Assembly (NCBI GenBank): GCA_016584305.1
Contig: JACEEZ010020305.1
Coordinates: 203,501 to 267,500, forward strand
Reading direction: 5' to 3'
Origin: Chionoecetes opilio
Lineage: Eukaryota; Arthropoda; Malacostraca; Decapoda; Majidae
DNA: 64,000 bases
This document shows positions 25,585-39,000 of the stretch, in pieces; the stretch's first letter is position 1; every line of letters begins with the position of its first letter. A program made the translations under genes and the position numbers. The notes under the pieces were generated by a model. That model worked only from the letters and a program-made list of their open reading frames with translations, ran no database searches and had not been told where the DNA came from.

Positions 25585-26036
25585 ATGTTGTTAACAGTGC
25601 AGAGAAGGATGACCAATGATAAAGATGTCGTAACTTTAGTTATGAAGGAGATTGAAGTTATTAAAATACACTCACTCGAGAGACCAGTAAGGGCGATCTG
25701 ATAGAAGTTTTTAATGGAATAAGGGATTGATAAAGGAGAGGTAGAAAGTTCTTACGCTTTTAACCGGTTGAAAATGAAGTACAGGATTCAGCTGAAAGCG
25801 TAGATTTAGAAGGAAATAGGAATAATGGTTCACAAATAGGGTGTGATGAGTGCAATGGTCTCAGTAGACAGGTAAGTTTAGCCGGAGTCATTAGGGATCT
25901 TTAAAAGGGACTGGATAAACTAGTTCATGGATTGGATGAAAAGGTGAATATGGTAAGTGTTAGGTGACAGGAAACTTACGTTGGGCCTCGCGGCCTCTTG
26001 TAGCTTCCTTATTTTCTTATGTTCTTATGTTCTCTA
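25585..26036 (+). pseudogene. degraded LINE reverse-transcriptase C-terminal remnant
   Basis: Broken frames read QRRMTNDKDV, SLERPVRAI and KFLM, resembling the VQRRATKMI...LERRRLRGDLIEVFK segment of many LINEs. It ends in AAGCTTCC-type sequence shared in inverse with 22829-22880. Many stops. Confidence 0.45.
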
Positions 26037-26039
26037 TTA

Positions 26040-27990
26040 GTACTCAATAATCCAGTCCACGATACCTACCCCTTAACCCAGTCCATAATATTCTGTCTCT
26101 CTCTATGACCAAACCAATGCAGTAGGCCTATTATACCTCTCCTGATATCTTCATGGGTGCGTAGATATCCTAAGCCAGCATCTCAACACCTCCATGGATC
26201 ACACTAGCTTAAACATAGCCTACAGCTTGTATTATTTTTTCACTATTCTCCTATTTAAGATTCACAAGCTTTCAAAGATATGACAAAAAGGTATTTTCAT
26301 ATTATAGACAAAAGGAACAAATATCTATAAAATGTAACCTTTCGTAGATTTTGCAATTATCAGTTCTTTCACTGATATGAGATAAACCTTCTTTCTAACA
26401 TGGATTGGAAATAAAGCTGCCCTAAAGATTTTCTTTTACATGTAAACAGGATCAATGGTTGAGAATCAGAGGATTACTTGCCTTCAGCTCTTCAAAGTCT
26501 AACATTTCCTAACCTAACCTACGTCATGGAGTTGCTTTATCTTGAATGTGTTAAGCTCCTACATTATGATAACTTGATAAGTGTGAGTAACAGGGCAGAT
26601 TCTTGTTTAATCAATATATTACTTAATTTTAATGACTACGTTTCAACAAATACATAATATTAAAGGTTTCACACACAAGGATATTGTTTCATTATTCAAT
26701 AAGTGCAACATCTGAGTTTGGGGAATACATTTCAAAGAAATTTATGAAATTTAAACTAATAATAACTGCTGACATTATGGTTAAAATTTCTACATAGATT
26801 AATGTTACTTGGGGGGCTGTAGGGAATTACCTGCTGGATTAGTAGTGGAATGTTATTAGAGGAAGAGCTCAGTGTGAAAAATCATTCTTGTTGGAAGAGG
26901 TTAGTTAACTTTATGCTGTTTTACCTGTGGGGCTAAATACAGAACCATTGTGATAATCTTTTAGAAAATGGATGGCATGATAAATGCACTAAAGAATTTT
27001 AATCTAATTAATTTTTTAACAGGACAAACAAGGAACAACCCACCTCTACATGTAACCCATGCTAATCACTTCCACACACACTGAGAGAGTTTATGAGTAT
27101 AATACAGTGTAGACAGTACTGCCTACATGTATGCTTTTCAAACATGTCATTTTGAAAGACATCATCCATGTTTATATTGGAAAAACCTTTGTTACTACGG
27201 TAATGACAGCTTAATTATATAACTCGTCAAGAGAGAGTTGTCTGTCAATTCCTTTACCGAGTCCTTCTTCCGGACTGCATCCCAAGTCTTCTTTGGTCTA
27301 CCCACTAGCATTCTATCTTCCCCTTCTAGTCTATAGGTAGGCTACCACACCCAGTTCTCTTCATGCCAAATAATCTAACCAGTCACTTTCAGACATGATC
27401 CCATCCAGTCCTGGTGACTTCCCACACTTTCTTCTAGGCACAGCACCTCACCCTTTGCTCATCTATCAAAAGCATTACCCAAGTACTCAAATATCTCATC
27501 ACTTTTACTCTTCTATTACTCCCTATTACTTCCTAAACATTACCAAAGGCTTTCTCTCTCCTCTCACCCCAAAATATCTTTGAAATTGGTTAGAAAGTTT
27601 AAAATGTAAAAGCATAAATGATGAAGACTAAACATTTTAAGTATTTTCAGAAATTTAAGAGAAAGGGAGCAATGCATGCTGCTATTTTCTTGTGTGGAAA
27701 ATGGCACATTTTTGAGAAAAAAGCCTGCATACATAATCATTATATACTATGTATTATTGAGCATATATAATTTCTTACATATTGGATCCTAAATACATCT
27801 TAAGTAAAGAAAATAAATAAGTTAAATCATTCACATAAATGAGAAACAACTTACAGAAATTCTACATAAATATCACAGAATTCAGTGAAGAAATATCATT
27901 CTAAAATATAACACAATATTTTCAGGTCTACTATACACAACATACTTGTACACATCACTGTAGGACAACACTCACACAGCTGCCTCTGAA
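26040..27990. other. intergenic, no gene seen
   Basis: AT-rich sequence downstream of BORCS6, which would include its 3'UTR on the minus strand. The segment 27240-27590 is pyrimidine-rich and faintly resembles LINE debris, too weakly to call. Confidence 0.4.
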
Positions 27991-27993
27991 GCT

Positions 27994-30900
27994 TCACGAC
28001 CCACACGAATGGATGATATTTTCAAACATATCAAGTAAGCGTCTGACTTCCTTACTGAAAAGAATGTTAAGGAAATTGTCTTTTGTAAAAATGTGCTGAC
28101 ATCAGTTCCTTGGAATGATGTCACAGCAAAATTTTCCAGCTACTCGTCTTTCTACCTTACCTAAGAATACTTTAGTCTGCCCTATATCATCTTCCCATTA
28201 TAAAAATTATTATGACCTCAAATCCTTTTCACTTTAATAAATATATTATACTATTCTCATGAGCTACTTCTCCTTATATATGTATATAAAAAAAGTGTGG
28301 AAAAAAGTTATTTATGGTGTTACACATGATTGATCATTCAAGTATCATGCAAATGGGAATGTAAGTTTTCAAAGATTGACCAGATTGGCAGTGCATTTTT
28401 TTATTTATCTTAATCACACATATTTCTATTTAGTTTTTAATTGATCTTTATTAAGTCTCTAAAGACATTTAATTTTTTAAGATCGTGTTTTTTGTTTAAA
28501 AAAGTCTTTTACAATCTAACAATCTGGTGGTCTGTGACCCTCTGGTAACAGCACTATGCTAGCCTTGCCAGCTGCCAGTGGCCTCGAGGGCTGAGGACGA
28601 GATGGCTATGAGCAGAGAGGGCTCCACCTCGCCCTAGACTAGAGGGATAAACAGCAGGTTGCAACTATAAAGATGAATGACATGATTGATGAGGGAAAGA
28701 GATGGGATGTTATAGAGATCTTAAGACAAAAAATGATCTTTCTCTATAGGACACCTCCTCTCTCAACATGCATATCACTTATTCTGCGCTTCACCAAGAA
28801 AACCTGTAAAAGACATTCCAATTACATTACAAACAAAACATCTGTCCATTGGGATGTGCACCAAAAGGATACATTTGCTCTTGTAGTTTGTATATAGGCT
28901 TCATTGACTTGCTCAGTTCCTCTGTTTTGGCCATTAGCTGGTACATTGACTGGCAGGCAAAGAAAGAATAATTAAAGTACCTAAATGATATCTACTACAA
29001 TATACAATTAAACATGCATATAAGACAAATATATCACAAAACAATATTACAAATAAAATTACACAACAATGAAATGCAGTGATACCATGTGATACATGGT
29101 CACCAAAGGGTGAGTGTGTCATGAGTGTCATTATCTTTTTGATCTTATAACTTTTGTTCATTTAACTTTGTTTCAGTTTCCTCTTTACAATTTTTTTCTC
29201 CTTTAGATGTTGTCTTGCATGTGTGAGACCGTTAGCGAGGAAAGGTTATCTGAAGATGTAAAGAACCAGACTTCTCATCTTTTGTTTACTGTATTGTTAG
29301 TTAGGACTGGACATTATTATTAAATCATCTCGTTATTTCCCCTTTGGGTGGTGACCTCACGCTTGCTTTTTGTGATCTATCAAGATCCTGACATAACACC
29401 ATGTTCATAACAATATATATTTGTATGTGTGAGTGTGTGTGAAAACTTACTTTTATATTTGCATCCACAGCATCACAGGTCTTGCACACAGCATCGCGGT
29501 AAGTCTCTACACAGTCTACAGTCAGTGATGAAATCTGAGAAAAAGGGACACAATGTAAACATAGTAAAATTGCAAGCTCGACATATAAATGATTAAAATA
29601 CAAAGAGTAAATCTAAATAAGTATATAAATAATTAAATAAACATAAAAGTAGATATGTAAATCAAAAGAAAACATACAATTTATTTCAAAAAAATATTTG
29701 TTAATATCTTTTGAATATATGTACAACACTTTATTTTCATACCAGATGCCTGTTTATCATCTTGTATGGTGTTTGCTCCATGTTCTCTCTCTCGTCATTG
29801 GTCTCATCCTTGGTCTCGTGCTTCCTTGTAGGGCTATCGCTTATCTTCCCTTCTATGAACCATACTTGCACAGGATAGACCCTTGAGAATGTGTTCCCGC
29901 CTAACCATTAACATTACCATCATGTACAAACATCTCTCTTCCACTTAGCTCAAGATCAGCAATAACATTCCATACATAAACTTTTCATTCCTGTATTTGA
30001 TCAACCTCAACTGTTGAACACATGGTCAAGTGACAACAAAAATTACTTTGTCACAAACAATTTAAGGTTTACCCAGACAAAGCTAGATCACCTCCCTTTG
30101 CCAAACTTACCACAATTCAGCATTAGTATACTCTACTCATTATCATCCCTATTCTGTCCATCTTCCTAATGCAGGAGTTAATCAGTATCTTTACTCTTTC
30201 ATCCCTTTCACTGATAATCTCTGGAACTCTCTTCCTGTTTCTATTTTTCCACCTTCCTACAACTTAAATCTTTTCAAGAGAAGAGTAACAAGACACCTCC
30301 CGAACTAAATTGGCCCACCCCCTAATTTTTTTATTCTCTTACTGTCTTCTTTATAGGGACTGGCAACTAAGTGGGCTTTGTGTTACCTCTTTTTGTTGTG
30401 CCCTTGGCCAGTCCTTTGTGATATAAAAAAAAAAAAATACATAAAGAATAAATGAGTCTTTTACTTACTCAAATAACCAATGTATTTCTTGTACACTTGC
30501 ACTTACACTATGGAGCGTTCCGGTGAGGTTTTCAATCAGTGTGTCAACTGATGTAGCAATATGTCTTGCATGTCTCTCAATATCATTAATGGTGGATAGA
30601 TCAACGGGTGGCACTTGTAGGTCTAATGCTGTCCTCAGTAAGCTGGGAGTTGAACTTCTTGAGCCAGGGAAGGAGACCACTGTTGAAAAATTAATATAAT
30701 GTAGAAAATGTTCTCTGGTGATGGAAGATCTCCTAAATGGGTAGTTAAGGCACAATTTTTTTAAGGAGGATGTCTTGTCCCTATATAACTTTCATACATG
30801 AACAGAATAGATGCTCTGAGTGTGAAAAGACGACGAGCGGAGGGGAAGACAGAGTGCTGGAGTATATGAGTAAGAGAAGAAATTTAAGGGTGAGAGGATT

Positions 30901-33900
30901 GGAAGATGTGAAAATGAGGTGCATGAAGAAGAAAAAATGGAGACTTTTTCTGCCAAATACAAAAACGGTGAAAATGTGGAAAGTACACAAAACTCATGAA
31001 TGGGAAAACTTGGGATTCCAGAGAAATTAAAATTGTATTTACTCTTTTAGATTCATAAATGAGTATTAACAAATTCAGCCGTCTATAGAGGTTTTTTAAT
31101 ATCATTTCTGAAAATGATGAAATTAAGCAATAAAATGGTTTTAATTTCTATTGCTTGTCACTTAAACTTTCATGGAAATATTTGATTTGTAGGATAAAGA
31201 TGCACTTTACCTTACCATACTTGTAAAAGTCGACCACTTACCCTTTGATACTGGACTGGCAAGTTTTATCTTGTTATGCAGGTCATCGGCAACAAAGGAT
31301 ATAATGTCACCTTGCCGTGTCACTATTCCTGACCCCTGCAGAGCTGACTCAGCCTGGTCAGGGCTGCATCGCCCCACTTTTAGACTCACAGGCCGCTCCT
31401 GACAACAAAGTAAATAATTATAATCTTAACTTTAATATAAGGGATTAGTAAAAGGATTTCATGACAAAAGAGTAAGATTAAACACACACTCTTCTCTTTT
31501 CCTAGTAAGTTTGGGAGGATTCAAAACTTCTTTGTCAGGGTACATGGGACAGTGAGGTGGATGGGCACTAGAGGTCTCGGCAGCAGCCAAGCATTACTGG
31601 TGTTGCCACTGTTGCTGCTAGATCACAGACAACGAATTTATTGAGCTAACACATGATGTAGTTTTTCTTTATCAGTCTAAGTGAGTAAGTGGGTAGGCAC
31701 TGACCTTGGCATCCTGTGGTCCATCAGCTCCATACTCTGGCAGCTCCCCTAGCGAGTCATCCCGGGCCATGAAGGCACTCAAGCGTTCTTGTGATAGAAA
31801 GGCCTGCACGGGATCCATATTGGAGTACACTGGGGTGGTTGCATCCATCTAGAAAATATAGATATATATTTCTTAGCCATAACCCACATTGTGCAAAGAA
31901 AATTATTTAGTTAAAGAGGTGCCTGTTATGTGATGAGAATGGATAGTTAAAGTAATCAGGATATAACTGGAAGATTTGGTATGTCTAGCAGGAGGGAGGA
32001 AAATGAGTGGTCGAGGTGGTGAAAAAAAAGTACCATGAGATGGTTTGGCTACCTTGTGAGATGACAAGAATAATTCACAAAAGTAAAATATATACTGGGA
32101 GTGCAAGAGGACAACGTTCTGGAGGATCATACTCATTCCATTGCCAAATTACAATATTGGAAATGGGAATTGTGATCCGCCGCAATCAAATATAAAGTAT
32201 GGAATTCATTATTCACTTTAGAATATATTGTCTTTATATATTACAAATGTGTATGTATGTATATGCATGAGTATAGGTATATCAGTGTATATACCTTTAA
32301 ACGGACATATGGGTACATGTGTATATTGTTACAATGTAATAAAAAGATGTGGTTAGAAATATGAATGAAAATGATGCCATGCAGACTTAAGTACATGACC
32401 TACACATACATACATACATACTTCTAGATATCTTACCTCTTCCTTTTCACCATCTTCAGTCTCCTCGGCGTCCTCATCGCCTTCTGCTATGCCTTGTTTA
32501 AGCAGTGGTCGTTCCAATATCTCCGAATATGATCCTGTCATTGTCTGTAACTGAGAAAATGATAAACTAATGTTAATAATAATAAACATTGATAAACTAG
32601 ATCCCTGCACACTGGGGATCAATTCACACCCTCCCCTCCATCAACCACCTCAAATACATCCGTGATGTCCACCACCTATGGTACCCTGTGCCTTACAGAA
32701 GAAAACGGTAAATTTCCAGATGAACATCGAACTTCCTTTGGTGGACGAAACAATTTTTTTCTGGTGAGTTTTGATGTGTTTTAAATTAATCTGCTAACCG
32801 TTGATGTCGCAAACCTATTTTTTTTTTTTTTTTGCAAAAATGACAAAAAACAAAAACAAATTGAACCTAACCGAAAACCTAACCTATACCTAACCTAACC
32901 TAACCTTTACCTAACTAAAAAAAAAAGAAAAAAAAAGAACTAACCTTTATCTAACTACTAGCCGCAAAGCCGCCCTCCGGGCGGACTTTTTGGCTAGCTC
33001 CTGCGGAGGGCTATTGGTGGGCCTTTGGCCCACCACCTGTGTTTGGTGGGCCAAAGGCCCACCAAACACAGACTCTCCAGATAGCCCCTTCTAGCTTTCC
33101 TGAAATCATGGATGTAGAAATGTATGTATTAACGCCAACCTATTCACATCACCCCCAACCCATTCATTCACCCATTACCCATTCACTCACCCATTCACTC
33201 ACCCATTACCCATCCCCCCCACCCATTCACTCACCCATTATCCATCACCACACACCCATTACCCATCACCCCCCATCTATTCCCTCACCCATCACCCATC
33301 AACCCCCACCCATTCACTCACCCATCACCCCACACCCATTACCCATCACCCCACCCATTCACTCACCCATTACCCATCACCCTACATCAAGGTTTCCTCA
33401 ATTCTCGCAACCCACAATTTTTTCACAATTCTCGCTAATAGGCTGCTAAAAAAAAAGAAGAAGAAAAAAAAAGTGATCGGATCATCTCATAAATGGGCTT
33501 AAAACCTTCCCCTGTTCGAGCCGGTTCCAAAACTGTGCCATATGAGGGGATTCCGCCACAGGGGGCGGCACCTGGAGCGGACAAACACACACACACACAC
33601 AGACTTTCGCTTATATTATTATAGATATAAAAAAAAAATATTTGCGACAGAAACGGTTAGGAGATTAATTCAAAACACATCAAAACAACTCACCAGAAAA
33701 CAATTGTTTCATCCACCATAGTGAATTCGGTGTTCATCTGGAATAATACCAAGAAAACGTACAAGCTCTAAGCTACCTTGTCGTCATCTATATCGATGGA
33801 GGAGATGGTCCTGGCGTGTGTGCGGGGCAGCGTCCACACCTGCCTGCTGGGCGCCTCTGCCTGGGGTGTGTGGTCGGGGTCAGGGTCCGGGGCCTCCTGA

Positions 33901-34049
33901 CAACCACTGTTTGGGGAGGCAGCGTCCTCCTCTGAGTTTGTATCACCGTCTGTCACCTGAGCCTCGAGCACGTCAGCCTCCACCAGGCTCCCATCAGTGT
34001 ACAGGAATGGGTTTGTGGAGATTCTCTTCCTTCGGTATTCCTCCCCCAT
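27994..34049 (-). CDS. BORCS6: BORCS6/lyspersin, BORC complex subunit 6 (8 coding exons)
   Basis: Exons in coding order: 34049-33777, 32550-32437, 31848-31705, 31398-31242, 30679-30507, 29534-29451, 28949-28873, 28054-27994. Phases agree and give 360 aa, close to the vertebrate length. BORC sits on the cytosolic face of lysosomes and recruits ARL8 and kinesin for outward movement. The conserved C-terminal helical domain (about residues 248-358) is clear: ISSLTVDCVETYRDAV, DANIKSMYQLMAKTEEL, then SMKPIYKLQEQIKEVRRL, each lining up with the lyspersin family. The N-terminal half is acidic and low complexity. The start is uncertain. I chose the ATG at 34049, but the frame stays open upstream to about 34240, where a possible AG acceptor sits, so an earlier exon may add residues. 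Exon 2 has two in-frame acceptors 6 nt apart (exon start 32550 or 32544). Confidence 0.85.
30100..30437 (+). pseudogene. LINE 3' end with poly-A tail
   Basis: Reads SFIPFTDNLWNSLPVSIFPP then NLNLFKRRVTRHL and a stop, the usual C-terminus of a LINE reverse transcriptase. A short 3'UTR and an A-run at about 30425-30437 follow. It lies in BORCS6 intron 5. Confidence 0.6.
32707..33750. mobile_element. GGTA-type MITE interrupted by a nested repeat, in BORCS6 intron 1
   Basis: AAGAAAAC flanks both ends (32699-32706 and 33751-33758). The left end is GGTAAATTTCCAGATGAAC and the right end GAATAATACC. Terminal inverted repeats run about 100 bp and the interior has AACCTAACC tracts. A second element (32958-33625) splits it. 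An uninterrupted relative lies at 50202-50544. Confidence 0.82.
32958..33625 (+). mobile_element. CTAGCCGC-type non-autonomous element with central minisatellite, copy A
   Basis: Starts with a GC hairpin (GCCGCCCTCCGGGCGG), then GGGCCTTTGGCCCACC, a central minisatellite of CCCATTCACTCACCCATTA-like units (33117-33386), a short CA tract and an end reading TTATATTATTATAGA. Comparison with the intact MITE at 50202 places the insertion in TCTAACTATAAG with no clear target duplication. That and the central repeats recall Helitron-related HINE elements. The class is inference. Confidence 0.7.
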
Positions 34050-34410
34050 CACACTATTGACCAGGCGCGCACACGGCCTTGCCTTGCTTATCGGCAGTCT
34101 TGCCCTCACATCGGCACTCCCTGGTGGACTTTCGGCTGATTTTCTGTCTATGTGGTCTGAATAAAGCTGTGCTGGGTTAATATGCGTTATCAGACTGACG
34201 GATTGTTGTTGTTCTGGTAATTCTGCGTAATCTTGATCCTACCAGGTGTCTCGAAAAACGAGGCTTCCATGACACCGACAACTGTCAATTGTAAAGAATA
34301 AAATGACAAAATTAGCCTTGTACCAAGAGTCAAGGCGGTAGAGCGATGAACGACGAACGGCAGAGGAAAAGTTACCATAAGAAGGCTTTAATTAAGTTAA
34401 TATCTGTAAA

Positions 34411-34655
34411 ATTCTAGAATCCTTTTCCGCGGTGGATTTATTTTTCTCCAGACTTTCACAATCCCTTCAGATACCTCTAAAACATAATTATTAAAGTGGG
34501 GGAGAGATGCCCCTAAAAAAGGGGAGTCGTTTAGGTAGGGGGGGAAGGAGGGAATCTCACCCACTTTATAATTCCGTTTTAGAGGTATCTGAAGGGATCT
34601 GTCTAGGTCTGGAGAAAGAAATACCACTAATTAGGGCGGGAAAGGACTCTAGAAT
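34411..34655. mobile_element. 245-bp palindromic MITE upstream of BORCS6
   Basis: Left arm ATTCTAGAATCC...TTTCTCCAGAC...CCCTTCAGATACCTCTAAAA is repeated in inverse on the right (TTTTAGAGGTATCTGAAGGG...CTCTAGAAT). Arms are about 100 bp with small indels. No coding frame and no clear target duplication. Confidence 0.7.
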
Positions 34656-35126
34656 GACCATATTACCATAGTACCTACCACACAACACTACTACACCTTG
34701 CATCGTGAAGACTACATCTTGCAAACCAAATTCTCACCAAGAAATCTTTCACTGCCACTATAATTTCAGTTGTTGCTTTATAGTTTAAACATACCTCACT
34801 GCAACACCATCCACTCTCAGTGTTCTTTCAACAACTTCTATTCATTTCGCAATCCCATTGCAATCATTCACTTGCATGATTTATGTTGCCTCTGCCGTAG
34901 CTCATTTTCAGCATTACATGTTCTAGTTTCACCCTCACCCACACTCACATCCAGCATACTTTCCTGCGAGTTTCAAACCACAGTTCCTGGCATTCAGGTC
35001 CATACACTAAATATTACTTCCAACTCGTGCCGATTTCGTTACCAATTTATCTAAAAGGGGGTTAAACAGATTACATAGTGCCACTTATCTCAATCTTCCG
35101 CTAGTATTACTAAGTACAGTGCTACC

Positions 35127-36008
35127 AATTAGAGAGAACTGCAACTCCGAAATGCCAGGGGTCGCTGGCAGTTTTAACTCACAATTTGGTGAAAAGTTGG
35201 TCAACTTGAAAGAAAAATATGGGCTTATTCCACTGCACTTAAAACACACAAGTATAATATTAAGAACGATTTTCTTCTATATGTATATTGTATAGAAGCC
35301 TGATTCTGTAAAACATTGTATATAACCAAATAACCAAGTAGGTTATAGTTGAGGAGGCGAGGTAAATGTTACTCTATGATATTATATAGTCAATAACGTA
35401 TGTTTAGAAGTTATCTATACCTAGGCAGTCATATTTTCCTGTTATTATTGTGTATCAATCAGATAGAAAGCCTGGAAGTGCAATGAGTCGACGCGTGAAG
35501 TGGCAATGTTTTGATTCAATCTCCCCGCCACAATCTCCCCGCCCACCACTCCCCGCCGCGGCGTGTCGCCTCCACAATTATAACCTACATTGTCGCAGCA
35601 ACAAGCCGATTTCGGCATTCTTTATTCTTCGTTTTTCCAAGGCATTGCTTATTGTATTTTGACAAGCGTTTGCCAGACGCAGCAGTACTGTCTTAGAAAA
35701 CAGTGTGAACATCACCCAAATTTTACATGCCACAATATACATGTAAAAAATATATTAAGCTTTGCTACTCGAGGCGAGTAATTTGCATTAAATTGCTATT
35801 ATAGAACGTTCCATGTAATGAATGTCATCCAATATTAGTAGAACAACAAAAACTATATTTTTTGGTATTCAGATGCGGTGCATCAATGTTTATCGCGAAA
35901 TTAATTTATGAAAAATATTAGTCGCGGAGCCAAAACACAGTAGACCAACCTTTGAGTTAAAACTGCCAGCGACCACTGGCATTTCTCGAGTTTCAGTTCT
36001 CTCTAATT
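35127..36008. mobile_element. 882-bp terminal-inverted-repeat element upstream of BORCS6
   Basis: AATTAGAGAGAACTG followed by TCGCTGGCAGTTTTAACTC at 35127-35181 is repeated in inverse at 35948-36008. Arms are about 55-60 bp. The interior has a GC-rich stretch and short open frames that resemble nothing I recognise. Confidence 0.65.
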
Positions 36009-36009
36009 C

Positions 36010-39000
36010 GATGGGGATCAGTTTCAAAACTATACCTTATTGTGATTAAAGTTACTTACCCCAAAACAAACACGATCAGCTTTGTTCACATTTCTTTATC
36101 TTAGAAAGTGGTACAAAAAGATGAGATATAAAAGGATATAGTGTTCTTACACAACTAAAGCTACACTTCAGGATTCCTTAAAATCCCATAGTTACTGACT
36201 GACACAACACTTATCATTATAGAATGTCTATACTCTACTTATTTCATCTATTCAGCTACTGATACATACTGAACAAAAAATGTATATAATAATACAATCA
36301 TGTTAGTTTGGTCAGTATGCAATACATCCATTACTGAATAACACAGAAGCAGACACACATGAAGATCAAGAGATAGACATTAATAGGAAGAGCATTATAC
36401 AGTATTCAACATGTGCTTTAGATCCCTAACCTCAGGGTGACGCGTACAGCCCTCACGTGTATTGGATTCTAAGTGACGAGTAAGGATGCTGAGGCTTTTC
36501 CTGTACCAGTCTGAGTATTAAGGTCACAATCATTCTGACTGGCAAGCACTAGCATCCTTCTCAGTCATCTTTAAACTTGGATGGATTTTTAAATTATCAA
36601 AATAGTGAGTCACTGATTACACTATCAGGATTAACTTAATGGAAATGTACAGTTCTGAGATTCATATATCAGGTAAATGAATTCTGGCCACATATCAGAA
36701 AAATGCCCATTGAAACTACTCCACAAATAAAAAATAAAAAACGGTGAAGAATTAGGCAATTCAGCAAAAATCATGATTTTTTTGCGTCCTGCTTTGAAGT
36801 CATTGAGTGAAATTAGTACAGATAGAAGTAATCAGCTGGCTTTTAGTATGTCTAATGGAATATTGTCCACCACTACTAATTCATACCATAGATATCTTTG
36901 TTAAATGGCAAAGGAAAAAATAGTGTTCAATAAAGATAAGCAATTCATACAAGCCTCCCATATAACATGAACTTCCAACCAAGAAACTGGTATGCATTAT
37001 TTTTCTCCTATAAGTCACACTACTTATTAATAACATATGCAAGATTAACTGTAGCAACTAACTTGCGTACAGGGAAGGAGACAAAAGGAAGAGCAAACAT
37101 CAAGGCATCCAATTCAGTTGAATCCCCAAACTTATTCTCATTGGGTAAAATTTCCTACAATAGCAACTGAACACTGCATCACTCTCTCCCTGAGCAGTGA
37201 TAGCATCAATGAGACCTATCAGCATACCACAGGTACACATACCATCACCAAGTGTAGCAGTAGCAGTAACATAACCTTGATATCAATAATAGCGGGCAGT
37301 AAAAACAAAGTTGTACTCGATCAACAACAAAAACTATGAAAATTTCTTTAAGCATAGTATGTACCATGAGAATGAGTAACTGAGCGAGGCCAGAGTTAGC
37401 TTAGATATGTGTGAAATCACAAACAGTATCACAAGAATGGATTGACAAAGGTTCCCCAGCTTTGTGCTCTCTATTTGTGCTACATATCAATGGTCTAGCA
37501 AGAATGATTAAAGAGTACTGTGTAGATGGAGTTGTGGTCCTACATTGGTACAGTACATATGGATGGTAATCTAATTAGCTACCATAAGTTAGGAAATACT
37601 TGTGAAGTGTCAATACTGGTACACCACTAACATTTTGCACATAGTGATACTGAATCAAACCCAGTTTTCTTGTTGCTGACCTGAATGGTAACAAATCTAC
37701 CAGACAGCCAATGCACCTGGGCCACGTAACACAGGAACACTACTCTTAGTATATGATGTGCATATTTCTGTCACATTTTAAAGCTGATGGATCTGAGTCA
37801 GGCAATTAAAAAAGCAAATTTGATGTTAATTCAAGCTACATTACAAATGCTTATCTTTTTTATACATATATTTTGTCACATGACCATGCTCTGCCTTAAG
37901 TTGTTCAGAAGAGTACTTGAAACTGCCTTCTTTCTTATTCTTCTTTTGAGCAAAGGCGTGTCAAGCCAAGGACCACAAAAGGCACTTAAAAACAACAAGT
38001 ATAAATACATGAATAAAGGAAATATACATAATCAAATGAGACTGTACGATAGAAAATTAAATCAAATAACACATATGAATGACGAAAATAGGGTACACTA
38101 AATATACACCAGGAGAGTTCCATAAAAAGTAAGGTCAGTCTAGTTCTTTGGATGTCTTATCTTTAGAAGGATTCCACTTTGTAGAAAGGTGGAAAAACTG
38201 AGTCTGGTATAATGGTCTTGGGTTCATTTATAAAGGAGATGAAGAATATCTATATACTGGTTAACTCTTGGATTAGTAATATAGAATATGTTTGACATTA
38301 AGGGTAAAGCAGCGTGCAACAAAGCCAATGAAGGAGGAGAGGCATGCATATAACAAGTTAAAAATTTCAAGGGAAATTTCTGAAGAAACAAAGAAGCCTT
38401 GCAAAAGGCATCTGAAAAGGGGTGTCTTGGGATGTGGTCTGATGAAGAAAGCAAGAGTAGATGAGTGACCTGAACTACAAAACCCTTTGATCATGTTAAG
38501 GCTCTCGCCTGAACCAGTGAAAGTTTGGTTATACAATGGTGAAGGAAGAAAGGGAAAGTATAGAAAGTGGCAAGCTTTCTGTAAATATGCATGTATGTAC
38601 TGCAAATCTTTGTGACCTTTTTTTTCTCTATACCTTCAATAGTATTGGTGCATGTGACTTTGTTTCAATTCCTTGCAAACTGGGAAATACAGAGGTTTAA
38701 AGAGGTGGATAAAGGGTATGAAATGTTGAGACTTAAGAATACATGGAGGCAAAACTGAAGTGATGATATGCATGTAGGCATTGACCCTGTACAGAGATAT
38801 GTTGATAAAAAGTCATGGCCAGTATGCACGAGGGATGAGGGTTACTCAATCCTGAGTATTGCGTAAGGTGATTGGAAGTACAAAATTGTGATGGTTACAG
38901 TTACAAAGTTGGTACCGGACAATGGAGAAAGTTATGAAATCTATAGATACAGTATCAGAAATAAATCCTTGCATCGAGTTGCTTAATATTATCGGGATGA

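Noticed and set aside
33117..33386. Regularly spaced repeats that might suggest a CRISPR array
   Set aside because: Tandem minisatellite units of varying length without unique spacers, in a eukaryotic intron.
33039..33449. 136-aa frame rich in His/Pro/Ser/Thr (and 44985-45380)
   Set aside because: Translation of the central minisatellite of the CTAGCCGC-type element.
34190..34378. Frame starting MEASFFETPG as the BORCS6 N-terminus
   Set aside because: It is in a different phase from exon 1 and ends in a stop before it; no intron of workable size could join them.
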